Positions 1 through 5,542 of a stretch of DNA of 5,542 bases are shown piece after piece. Under the pieces are notes generated by a model that had not been told where the DNA came from, ran no database searches, and was given only the letters and a program-made list of their open reading frames with translations. Each line of letters begins with the position of its first letter. Positions within the stretch are counted from its first letter, which is position 1. This stretch comes from CAZPZZ01 sp964591245 (GTDB lineage: Bacteria > Acidobacteriota > Vicinamibacteria > Vicinamibacterales > UBA8438): contig CAZPZZ010000218.1 in NCBI GenBank assembly GCA_964591245.1, positions 1 through 5,542 on the forward strand, read 5' to 3'. The position numbers were made by a program, and so were the translations under genes.

Positions 1-570
1 AGCAGCTTCTGCGGCCTCTATAGGACCAGGATGCGCATGCTCAATCGCTTCGGAAAAGAACTTCCCTACCATACCAATGGAATGCAGGCCAAGGGCGAGA
101 ACACCCGGCAACATGCCGAATCCCACAGCGGCTACGAATACAATCCCCATAATCAGTTCGGGGATCGCGCGCATTGCATTGAGAAAAAGACGCACCAGAT
201 GGTAAGTGATGGGGCCTAGGGTCGTATTGCGCGCGGCGAGAAACGCAACGGGTAACGAAAGGATGATCGCCAACGCGGTCCCGGCGACAGACATCGCGAT
301 GGTGTCGAACATCGGCCGGATCCATTGCTGCCAGCGCGTGAAGTTCGGCGGCACCATCTCCGAAAGCATGGTACCGATCGCTGGTATGCCGTCTCCCAGG
401 CGCTCGCCATGCAGAAGGTCCGTTACCCAGAAACAGACCACGATGCAAACTAGGACTCCGCCCACCTTGGCAAAAAGCGACTGTCGCCCACGTTGGGCTT
501 CGGACAGGATCGTGCTGTAGTCCCTCCCCGGCTGAGTTGGCGCGGCTGGAGAGCCCGTTCCGGTGGTCAT
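1..570 (-). CDS. phnE: Phosphonate/phosphite ABC transporter permease PhnE, 3' end cut by window edge
   Basis: Integral membrane subunit of a PhnCDE-type importer, moving phosphonate or a related reduced phosphorus compound across the inner membrane. Reading the minus strand from the ATG at 570 gives 190 residues open to base 1, so the C-terminal third or so is missing. A polar N-terminus of about 33 residues precedes a first hydrophobic segment (about 36-53). The core has hydrophobic stretches at about 89-113 (AGTALAIILSLPVAFLAARN is typical of PhnE), 138-151 and 152-168. RAIPELI at 134-140 is characteristic of PhnE. The last visible residues, PGPIEAAEAA (181-190), begin the EAA loop that contacts the ATPase. 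It starts 27 nt after the phnD stop, with a weak AGCAGG-like ribosome site. It is co-transcribed with phnD and phnC. Family assignment is firm; the exact substrate is not decided by this subunit. Confidence 0.93.
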   Translation of the reverse strand, partial: MTTGTGSPAAPTQPGRDYSTILSEAQRGRQSLFAKVGGVLVCIVVCFWVTDLLHGERLGDGIPAIGTMLSEMVPPNFTRWQQWIRPMFDTIAMSVAGTALAIILSLPVAFLAARNTTLGPITYHLVRLFLNAMRAIPELIMGIVFVAAVGFGMLPGVLALGLHSIGMVGKFFSEAIEHAHPGPIEAAEAA

Positions 571-597
571 CCTGGTTTGCCTGCTGCGTCCCCGTCC

Positions 598-1479
598 TTA
601 GCGGCCTTGGACGTTTTTGCGGATCCTACGGATGATGTCGTAGTCAGCGTCGTCGATACGCTGGAATCCGTCGGCCTTGAATGGCTTCAGAACTGCTTCA
701 CCGTCCGCGGTCCCCTTCTTAAGGCGATAGAACGCGTCGCGGATCGCCTTCTTCATTGAGGCAGTCAGGTCGGTGCGCATCACCCAGGGATACTGCGGAA
801 TTGGCTCGGAGTAGCCGAGCACCTTGACCTTGCTCTTGTCGATCGTGCCCCGTTCTATGAGGCGCTCGAAGATGGGGCGGCTCAGTCCGCCGACAGCCGC
901 GTTGCCCCGCTCTACGTTACGCGCAACCGCATCATGGGCACCGGTGAAGTTCTCGTTGTAGTCGTCACCCGGCTGAACGCCTGCCTGCATCATCGTGTAC
1001 TTTGGTGCGAAGTGACTCGAAGTGGAAGCCTGATCACCAAAAGCCACCTGCAGAGACTTGCCCTTCATGTCCTCGATCTTCGACAACTCTGCTTCGGAAC
1101 TGGCGATGATCACGGATTGGTACTTGGTGGAACCCCCCTTAAGGCGCGCGGCAAAAGGCTCGATGTCGACTTTCCCGCCTTTCATCATGTCCTTTGCGAT
1201 GGTGTAGGAAACCGGACCGAAATAAGCGAGATCGACCCTTGCGAAGCGCGTAGCCTCGATCATTGACGAGTAGTCGGTGGTCACGATGAGTTCAATTTTC
1301 TTGCCGAGTTTCTTTTCGAGATAACTGGCGAGAGGCTTGTTGTCCTGGATTATGGTGGCAGCGTTCTCATCAGGCAGCAGCGCAACCTTCAGTTTATCCG
1401 GGTTGTAGTCACCGACCAGAGCTGAAACAGAAATGGTGGTTGCGGCTACCAGCGATGTAATGGAAAGGGTAAGACTCAT
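598..1479 (-). CDS. phnD: Phosphonate/phosphite ABC transporter periplasmic binding protein (PhnD/PtxB family)
   Basis: A 293-residue solute-binding protein that should capture the ligand in the periplasm and deliver it to PhnE. Residues 1-20 form a hydrophobic leader ending in VSA with a plausible cleavage after A20, but its n-region has no Lys or Arg, which is unusual. Family hallmarks are VALLPDEN (32-39), TTDYSSMIEA (67-76), DLAYFGPVSY (83-92), the phosphorus-oxyanion loop STSSH (152-156), the HDAVA region (182-186) and a C-terminal ADYDIIR (278-284). The STSSH loop and the HDAVA...GG pattern recall, from memory, phosphite binders such as PtxB, so phosphite is a real alternative to phosphonate. 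The start ATG at 1479 has GGGAG ten bases upstream, and the frame has no other canonical start before the upstream stop at 1519-1521. It follows phnC after 53 nt. The symbol phnD is used for the family; ptxB would fit if the substrate is phosphite. Confidence 0.93.
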   Translation of the reverse strand: MSLTLSITSLVAATTISVSALVGDYNPDKLKVALLPDENAATIIQDNKPLASYLEKKLGKKIELIVTTDYSSMIEATRFARVDLAYFGPVSYTIAKDMMKGGKVDIEPFAARLKGGSTKYQSVIIASSEAELSKIEDMKGKSLQVAFGDQASTSSHFAPKYTMMQAGVQPGDDYNENFTGAHDAVARNVERGNAAVGGLSRPIFERLIERGTIDKSKVKVLGYSEPIPQYPWVMRTDLTASMKKAIRDAFYRLKKGTADGEAVLKPFKADGFQRIDDADYDIIRRIRKNVQGR

Positions 1480-1532
1480 AATACAAGTTCTCCCAGGTCG
1501 ATTAAGACGAAGGCCGAATCAGATTGTCTGGC
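1480..1532 (-). other. phnC-phnD spacer with phnD ribosome binding site
   Basis: A 53-nt spacer between the phnC TAA and the phnD ATG. GGGAG at 1494-1490 lies ten bases before the ATG at 1479, slightly far but usable. I see no convincing hairpin or promoter here, which supports co-transcription of phnC, phnD and phnE. Confidence 0.5.
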
Positions 1533-2342
1533 TTAGACGAAGCGCGGAGTTTCGGCTGTTGATTCGGTGACAGTCGGTGTCCCGTAGATTCTTTGCAATG
1601 GTTCATCATTCAGGTCATCGGGTGCACCGTCGTAGACGATCTCGCCGAACGACAAGCCGATGATTCGGTCTGCATAGGCACGAGCATAATCGAGCTGATG
1701 CAGACTGATGACGGTGGGTATCTGATCTTGTTTACAGATGGTGCGAAGCAGGTCCAGTACCCGTTCCGACGAAGCCGGATCGAGTGAAGCGACCGGCTCG
1801 TCTGCCAGGATCAGGCGCGGCTTTTGCGCGAGCGCCCGGGCAATTCCTACCCGTTGCTGCTGCCCACCCGAAAGCAAGTCACACCGCACCAGGGCCTTAT
1901 CCAGCAACCCAACTCGCTCCAGGCACTCCAGCGCCCAATGCTGTTCCACCTTGGGCATCGGCAATAATGTTCGCAGACCACCGTAATGCCCGATACGGCC
2001 AATCAACACGTTGTGCATGGCGCTCAGGCGTCCGATTAGCTGGTGCTGTTGAAAGATGACGCCGGTCTGCCGGCGATGCTGCCTCAGCACCGCACCTGAC
2101 GACAGAGCACCTGTGTTAAGCACGATGACCTCACCCGAGGTCGGTACGACGAGGTGATTCAGCACCCGCAACAAGGTAGACTTGCCCGCGCCAGACGGCC
2201 CCAGCAGCACGGTGATATCGTGGTCGTCCAGATGGGTCGAGATGGGCTTGAGTGCCACGGTGTCATTCGGATAGGTGACGCTGATGTCGCGCAGTTGAAT
2301 GAATGGAGCGGGTTGCGCAGGCGAAATGGACGGCACGGTCAT
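1533..2342 (-). CDS. phnC: Phosphonate/phosphite ABC transporter ATP-binding protein PhnC
   Basis: ATPase subunit that powers the PhnDE importer from the cytoplasmic face. From the ATG at 2342 it has 269 residues. All nucleotide-binding motifs are intact: Walker A GPSGAGKST (48-56), Q-loop Q98 in VIFQQHQL, signature LSGGQQQRV (157-165), Walker B LILADEP (177-183), D-loop SLD (186-188) and switch His215 in ISLHQLDYA. NVLIGR (111-116) and LHQLDYARAYADRIIGL are typical of PhnC rather than of general amino-acid or lipoprotein ATPases. An alternative TTG start at 2348 would add two residues. The ATG is preferred because AAAGG sits eight bases upstream of it and only about two bases from the TTG. 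It is the first gene of the import operon, preceded by an AT-rich gap with a candidate promoter. Phosphite or hypophosphite transport is an alternative specificity, since the ATPase does not discriminate. Confidence 0.95.
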   Translation of the reverse strand: MTVPSISPAQPAPFIQLRDISVTYPNDTVALKPISTHLDDHDITVLLGPSGAGKSTLLRVLNHLVVPTSGEVIVLNTGALSSGAVLRQHRRQTGVIFQQHQLIGRLSAMHNVLIGRIGHYGGLRTLLPMPKVEQHWALECLERVGLLDKALVRCDLLSGGQQQRVGIARALAQKPRLILADEPVASLDPASSERVLDLLRTICKQDQIPTVISLHQLDYARAYADRIIGLSFGEIVYDGAPDDLNDEPLQRIYGTPTVTESTAETPRFV

Positions 2343-2350
2343 GCACAATA

Positions 2351-2355
2351 CCTTT
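2351..2355 (-). promoter_or_regulatory. Ribosome binding site deciding the phnC start
   Basis: AAAGG read on the minus strand, eight bases before the ATG at 2342. The same site is too close to the in-frame TTG at 2348, so it favours the shorter product. Confidence 0.5.
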
Positions 2356-2377
2356 GACAGGTTTTCCAGTTGTCCAC

Positions 2378-2406
2378 TTTAAACGAGCCTCGTGTCACGC
2401 TGATAA
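2378..2406 (-). promoter_or_regulatory. Candidate sigma70-like promoter for phnCDE
   Basis: On the minus strand TTATCA (2406-2401, four of six matches to TTGACA) is followed after 17 bp by TTTAAA (2383-2378, four of six matches to TATAAT). Transcription would begin near 2371, giving a leader of about 30 nt before the phnC ATG. The match is weak, but position, spacing and local AT-richness fit. A second -10-like TATAAG at 2436-2431 has no good -35 partner. Confidence 0.3.
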
Positions 2407-2414
2407 ATCATCGT
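2397..2414. promoter_or_regulatory. 18-bp imperfect palindrome, possible operator
   Basis: ACGCTGAT-AA-ATCATCGT: the 8-bp arms match at seven positions around a 2-bp centre. It covers the -35 box of the candidate phnC promoter, about 55 bp before the phnC start. That is the size and place expected of a site for a dimeric repressor. Which regulator would bind is unknown. It does not match the two direct CTGTCA-type repeats of a classical Pho box. Confidence 0.3.
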
Positions 2415-2615
2415 TTGGCATGACATAGATCTTATACATCGCGGCAACCGCCTAATGCTTTGTAAAATATCGCGTTTGCGTCTTGTTTAGTCAGAAAATC
2501 GGCAAAGTTGAGCTCTGCGGAGAAGAGTGTAAACGGAGCCGTGACCGTCGCCATGTCAACCGCAATATGTATCCTGAACTACCTTGGGATGATCGAGTTG
2601 CCATGGTAGATCATA

Positions 2616-3749
2616 TCAACTATGCGCTGGGCGATCTCGCATGGTCCACATCTCCTGCGCCCACTCCGGTTCCGTCTGCGCCATCCTCTGCTGCTCCTCA
2701 TACAACGCTAGCTCTATCGCCCGCTGCTCTTGCTCCGTCCGCGATGGCGGCGGCGTGATATCCTCTCGTGGATACTTGACGTAATCCGCCCGCGTTGCAA
2801 AGACGAAACCCTTCAGCTGCCCAAGTTCCTTCAGCACGACCAGCTCTGTGAGGCTGTAATCACTCGGTTCATCTCGGGCGAACTGCATTGGCCGGGCGAG
2901 CTGGATAGATGGGAATTGCGCGAAGCGAGCTCTGCCGCTGGGATTGCCCGCGACGCGGTGTACCATGTACGGGTGCATGATAGCTAAATCGCCCGCCTCC
3001 CCTTTAAGCTCCTCGAACTCGTTGCACTCCTTGATCATGTGCGGCTTGATGTAGGACTGGACCGTGTCTGGGTGGATGCCCTCCGGGTACTGAGCGAGTA
3101 ACCGCGCGACGACGCCGACGGAGTCGACGCAGATCTGGGTGCCACCGGAATTGGGCAGGATGTCGGAGAAAAAAAAGGCCAGTAGGAGCCCCTGCTGCGG
3201 CGAGTCGAGGAAGTGGCGAAAGTGCCAGCCGTCTTTGTGCCATCCAGGCGCGCGCGTCGACCTCCACCCTGCCTCGCCCAGGTCGCCGTCCTCGCTACAC
3301 AGGTTCACGGCGACGGAGTCCGGCATCCTGATCCGCTCGGGGTCCTCCATCCGATCCGGCCCCCCTATGCAGTCGAGCTGAGCGCCGAGCGCGCGGGGAG
3401 CGACGTCGTGCAGGAGCGGGCTTTGCGGCGGCAGGCCGTAGCGCGTCCTGATCTCCAGCATCTGTGCCGCCGCTGCCTCGTCGCCGCGCGAGGCCATGAT
3501 GCTCACATTGGGCGGTCCACCGGTCCGCGTGTACGGCCCCAGCTTCCAGGTCTGCGGGTCGTCCTGCATGATGCCCTGTTCCGCTAGCTCGCGCCAGGAA
3601 CAGGCCACGATGTCTGCCGCGATCTGCTTCGAGAACGCGCCCTTCACCACGACCCAGCCGTGCTCGACGAAGTGCCGCGCCTGTGTCGGCGAGAGCGTCG
3701 TGCACCTTGCGGTCGCCTGCTTGATCATTACCTCGAATTCAGCGTTCAT
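2616..3749 (-). CDS. Phytanoyl-CoA dioxygenase (PhyH) family Fe(II)/2-oxoglutarate oxygenase
   Basis: A 377-residue cytosolic oxygenase that should use Fe(II), O2 and 2-oxoglutarate to hydroxylate an unknown small substrate. The N-terminal HFVEHGWVVVKGAFS (26-40) is the usual PhyH opening. The facial triad is visible: H171 and D173 in GWHKDGWHF, and a distal H264 in HPYMVHRVAGN. R275 (or R273) after GNPSG is the probable 2-oxoglutarate anchor. After the core comes a charged Glu/Gln-rich tail (about 330-370) not usual in minimal members. The ATG at 3749 has AGGGG five bases upstream (3759-3755). It lies 47 bp after the sialidase-family gene and is probably co-transcribed with it. Some PhyH relatives (PhnY) hydroxylate 2-aminoethylphosphonate, so the phnCDE neighbour is suggestive, but this protein is clearly longer than PhnY as I recall it. 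It sits with a carbohydrate-type gene, so I leave the substrate open. Family call is firm, function is not. Confidence 0.85.
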   Translation of the reverse strand: MNAEFEVMIKQATARCTTLSPTQARHFVEHGWVVVKGAFSKQIAADIVACSWRELAEQGIMQDDPQTWKLGPYTRTGGPPNVSIMASRGDEAAAAQMLEIRTRYGLPPQSPLLHDVAPRALGAQLDCIGGPDRMEDPERIRMPDSVAVNLCSEDGDLGEAGWRSTRAPGWHKDGWHFRHFLDSPQQGLLLAFFFSDILPNSGGTQICVDSVGVVARLLAQYPEGIHPDTVQSYIKPHMIKECNEFEELKGEAGDLAIMHPYMVHRVAGNPSGRARFAQFPSIQLARPMQFARDEPSDYSLTELVVLKELGQLKGFVFATRADYVKYPREDITPPPSRTEQEQRAIELALYEEQQRMAQTEPEWAQEMWTMRDRPAHS

Positions 3750-3796
3750 GGTGGCCCCTGGGTCTTGGCAGGCGTGTGGCTAGTGTTTGCATGGCG
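3750..3796 (-). other. Sialidase-dioxygenase spacer with strong ribosome site
   Basis: A 47-nt spacer. AGGGG at 3759-3755 is five bases from the dioxygenase ATG. No terminator-like structure is visible, so the two genes are probably in one transcript. Confidence 0.45.
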
Positions 3797-4819
3797 TTAG
3801 GCACGATGGATGTGGTGCCGTGCGTCATGGTCCTCCACATCGCGGTAGAACCACGACAGCGGCAGCGAGGCAAACCTTCCGTCGATATAGCCCGGCTGCG
3901 CCTCGAAACGGAACAATGATTCGTAGGACGGGCTGTGCATGTATCCGCAGAGCACGCGATCGCCGACGAAGATGCAGCTGGCATAGCCGTAGCCATGGTA
4001 TTCGCTCCGCTCGATGCGCTTGAGGTGGCGCCAGGTCAGCCCGCCATCGCCGGAAATGGCACTGAGCAGGCGCGTGCGGTTGCCATAGTGGTAGGTGAAC
4101 AGGGCGAGCACGTCCTCGCTAGCGGGGATGCGCCGCACGATGGCAGGTGAGCAGGCGCCCCGCAGCGGCGAGAGCACGGGTTTGGTCCACGTTTCGCCGC
4201 GGTCGCTCGACCAGGAGAAGAACTGCCCGCCCGCGATCGAGCGCATGGTCATGAGCAGCCGGCCATCGGCCAGCTCGCAGATCGAGGGCTCGTTGACGTT
4301 CTGGCCGTCCCGTTGCTCGTCTGTCAATTCGGGGTCGGGTACGTGCCGACCCGCGTGCCAGGTGCGGCCGTCATCATCGCTGAACAGGGCGTAAGGCCAG
4401 CGAACGCCGTCGATATACTCCCGCATCGCCAGTATGATGCGACCGCATCTAAGAGCCACAAGGCACGCGTTGTTGGCCTGATGGACGTTGTTGCTGTCGG
4501 GTGTGATCGGTTGGCGCGCCGACCAGGTGCGGCCGTCGTCGCTGCTGCGGCGCAGCATCATGCCCCTGGCTTGCATCGCGGGCGTCTGGTCGGCGTAGGC
4601 GATGAGCAGGTCGTCGTTGTGGGCCCGCAGCAGGCTCACGAGCATGACATTATCGACCGATCCTTCCTCCATCCCGATCATCTGGCGCGGCTGCGACCAG
4701 GTGCGGCCGCCGTCTTCGGAGGTGCTGGCGGCCAGATGCGCCGGGGATAGGTCCCAGCCCTCGCCCGCGTGGTAATGGCCGTAGACGCAGAGCAGCCGTC
4801 CGTCCTTGAGCACGATCAT
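3797..4819 (-). CDS. Sialidase-family (BNR/Asp-box beta-propeller) protein
   Basis: A predicted six-bladed beta-propeller of the exo-sialidase superfamily, 340 residues from the ATG at 4819. Five Asp boxes (SxDxGxTW) are intact: SEDGGRTW (34-41), SSDDGRTW (92-99), SDDDGRTW (147-154), SSDRGETW (204-211) and SGDGGLTW (256-263). EPSICELADGRLLMTMRS (177-194) and GYGYASCIFVGDRVLCGYM (276-294) match the blades that usually carry the catalytic Glu, Arg and Tyr. No signal peptide follows this ATG. The ATG has GGAGGG four bases upstream, but the family normally begins earlier, with an Arg-x-x-Glu-Gly-Asp segment just before IxLKDGRLL. That segment (PRASEGD) is encoded immediately upstream in the same frame, where no ATG, GTG or TTG exists before the TGA at 4870-4868. 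The gene may therefore be the 3' half of a larger broken or read-through gene. True sialic acid hydrolysis is unproven; many relatives act on other sugars. Confidence 0.85.
   Translation of the reverse strand: MIVLKDGRLLCVYGHYHAGEGWDLSPAHLAASTSEDGGRTWSQPRQMIGMEEGSVDNVMLVSLLRAHNDDLLIAYADQTPAMQARGMMLRRSSDDGRTWSARQPITPDSNNVHQANNACLVALRCGRIILAMREYIDGVRWPYALFSDDDGRTWHAGRHVPDPELTDEQRDGQNVNEPSICELADGRLLMTMRSIAGGQFFSWSSDRGETWTKPVLSPLRGACSPAIVRRIPASEDVLALFTYHYGNRTRLLSAISGDGGLTWRHLKRIERSEYHGYGYASCIFVGDRVLCGYMHSPSYESLFRFEAQPGYIDGRFASLPLSWFYRDVEDHDARHHIHRA
4031..4720 (-). repeat. Five spaced Asp-box repeats inside the sialidase-family gene
   Basis: Boxes lie at 4697-4720, 4523-4546, 4358-4381, 4187-4210 and 4031-4054, spaced 156-174 bp, one per propeller blade. 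The first three share an identical 13-base string on the plus strand (CCAGGTGCGGCCG at 4697, 4523 and 4358). This is internal coding repetition from the beta-propeller fold and not a mobile repeat. Confidence 0.8.
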
Positions 4820-4870
4820 ATCGCCCTCCGAGGCGCGGGGCGCGGCCGACGTGGTGAACTGGAAGTATCA
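4820..4870 (-). other. In-frame TGA and start-less coding stretch joining two ORFs
   Basis: The TGA at 4870-4868 that ends the upstream ORF is in the same frame as the sialidase-family ORF. The 16 codons after it read YFQFTTSAAPRASEGD with no further stop and no usable start, and lead directly into MIVLKDGRLL. The PRASEGD part fits the conserved sialidase N-terminus. A CGA to TGA transition, or a wrong base in the assembly, would explain a broken single gene. Against this, GGAGGG at 4829-4824 is a good ribosome site for the ATG at 4819, so reinitiation is possible, although it coincides with the Glu-Gly codons. Confidence 0.6.
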
Positions 4871-5542
4871 CACGATCGCGTCATCGCCCGGCCGCAGATC
4901 CTCCGGCCCCTCGTCGAACTCGACGCCGGGATCGGGATAGGGCAGGACATCCAGATAGACATGGCGGAAATCGCTGACGACCTCCTCGCCATCTGCCTGC
5001 GTCTGACTGCTGCCAAATTGTACGTAGAACGGCTGCGCGTAGGCGTCGTGGCCGTAGGTGACGACTGGCTGCTGATCGAGCAATAGGCTCAACTGCCGGG
5101 GGTCCGCGATGATGCGGACATCCATCCAATCGCCATCGCCGGGGTGGAAGGGCAGCGTCCTGGTCGTCCAGGAGCCACCGTCGAGTAGGCGCAGCGTCCA
5201 TACCACGGTGTCGTTTTCATCGCGGTTGCACCAGATTTCCCAGGGGCCCTGCGAGGGACAGACATAGGAGAAACGCCCGCCCGCCACACGGCGTTGCGGC
5301 ACCCGTACGCGCCAGGCGTAATGCAATTGGCCATCGACCATGCGAAAGCGGTTGACAGCGCCCCAAAAGGCGGGCGCCAGGAAGTGATGCCGGTCGCCGT
5401 CCGCGCCCGAGGCGCGCGCGCGGAAAAGCTTGCCGGGCAACTCGCAGCGCCGCCGGCTCGTGAAATAGCCGTAGGGCCAGTAATCCGCAATGGTAAACAG
5501 GCACGAGTATGGACGAATCAGGCCTTCGCCGGCATTGTCGAA
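4868..5542 (-). CDS. Partial ORF, probable concanavalin-like beta-sandwich protein, N-terminus outside window
   Basis: Minus-strand frame open from the window edge to the TGA at 4870-4868, giving at least 224 residues. Any start inside the window (for example TTG at 5440) would cut into apparently coding sequence (PYSCLFTIADYWPYGYFTSR), so the real start probably lies beyond 5542. I do not recognise a specific family. The alternating strand pattern, Trp-rich edges and segments such as DWMDVRIIADPRQLSLLLDQ followed by QPVVTYGHDAY resemble lectin-like or LamG jelly-roll domains that often accompany glycosidases. No catalytic motif is clear. The ORF ends in PGDDAIV and is followed in the same frame by the sialidase-family coding sequence. 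It may therefore be the N-terminal carbohydrate-binding part of one protein that is now split. Otherwise it is a separate first gene of the operon. Confidence 0.65.
   Translation of the reverse strand, partial: FDNAGEGLIRPYSCLFTIADYWPYGYFTSRRRCELPGKLFRARASGADGDRHHFLAPAFWGAVNRFRMVDGQLHYAWRVRVPQRRVAGGRFSYVCPSQGPWEIWCNRDENDTVVWTLRLLDGGSWTTRTLPFHPGDGDWMDVRIIADPRQLSLLLDQQPVVTYGHDAYAQPFYVQFGSSQTQADGEEVVSDFRHVYLDVLPYPDPGVEFDEGPEDLRPGDDAIV

Larger units (their letters stand above)
2343..2615. other. AT-rich intergenic region between dioxygenase and phnC
   Basis: A 273-bp gap with no believable gene on either strand. Two 60-base lines inside it (2401-2460 and 2461-2520) count to about 42 and 43 percent GC, well below both flanking blocks. 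It contains the phnC ribosome site, the promoter candidate and the palindrome listed separately. I found no GC stem followed by a T-run that would end the upstream operon. The region from 2520 to 2615 holds nothing I can interpret. Confidence 0.6.

Noticed and set aside
41..448. 135-residue minus-strand open frame and the 64-residue one at 216-410
   Set aside because: Both are out-of-frame shadows of phnE, whose frame from 570 to base 1 reads as a clear permease.
2392..2426. Wider inverted repeat GTGTCACGCT...GGCATGACAT
   Set aside because: Only seven of ten arm positions match and the loop is long. It overlaps the better 18-bp palindrome, so I do not list it as a site.
2343..2460. Pho box before phnC
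   Set aside because: TGTCA-type words occur at 2393-2397, 2421-2425 (opposite direction) and in CTGTCAAA near 2353-2360, but no pair forms the required direct repeat with 11-bp spacing.
2483..2758. Plus-strand open frame crossing the intergenic gap
   Set aside because: Low-complexity Ala/Pro/Ser end produced by antisense of the Glu/Gln-rich dioxygenase tail. No ribosome site or family resemblance.
4358..4709. The 13-base identical repeats as a mobile or CRISPR-like array
   Set aside because: They coincide exactly with Asp-box codons in one reading frame and have no conserved flanks, so protein repetition explains them.
4313..4750. 145-residue plus-strand open frame
   Set aside because: Antisense shadow of the sialidase-family gene in high-GC DNA. 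Its Val/Gly/Ala-rich composition reflects the complementary codons.
4868..4870. TGA as a selenocysteine codon
   Set aside because: No hairpin of bacterial SECIS type is obvious just downstream, and no sialidase-family selenoprotein is known to me. A nonsense change or error is simpler.

Overview
The window looks like chromosomal DNA of a GC-rich bacterium, most likely a proteobacterium. The evidence is a PhnCDE-type ABC importer in proteobacterial style, Shine-Dalgarno sites before most starts, and tight same-strand gene packing. I cannot name a genus. Every gene I can support is on the minus strand, so transcription runs from the right edge (5542) to the left edge (1).

The right part (about 5542-2616) is a GC-rich block. 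It starts with a gene whose 5' end lies outside the window (5542-4868, a probable beta-sandwich protein that I cannot assign to a family). Next comes a BNR/Asp-box sialidase-family protein (4819-3797), then a PhyH-type Fe(II)/2-oxoglutarate dioxygenase (3749-2616). The first two are in the same reading frame, separated only by one TGA codon at 4870-4868. The codons between that TGA and the first ATG of the sialidase gene still encode the expected N-terminal motif of the family. This suggests either one two-domain protein broken by a nonsense codon (or a sequencing error), or a reinitiation arrangement.

An AT-rich gap of 273 bp (2343-2615) follows. It holds a weak sigma70-like promoter candidate and an 18-bp imperfect palindrome overlapping its -35 box, both placed to serve the genes to the left. 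I see no clear terminator there.

The left part (2342-1) is a phnC-phnD-phnE import operon: ATPase, periplasmic binding protein, and a permease cut by the window edge. The binding protein resembles, as far as I recall, phosphite binders of the PtxB type at least as much as E. coli PhnD, so the substrate could be phosphonate or phosphite.

Base composition steps from about 53 percent GC (one hand-counted line in phnD) through about 42-43 percent (gap) to about 70 percent (lines in the dioxygenase and sialidase genes). The two blocks may therefore have different origins. No RNA genes, CRISPR arrays, insertion sequences or attachment sites were recognised.
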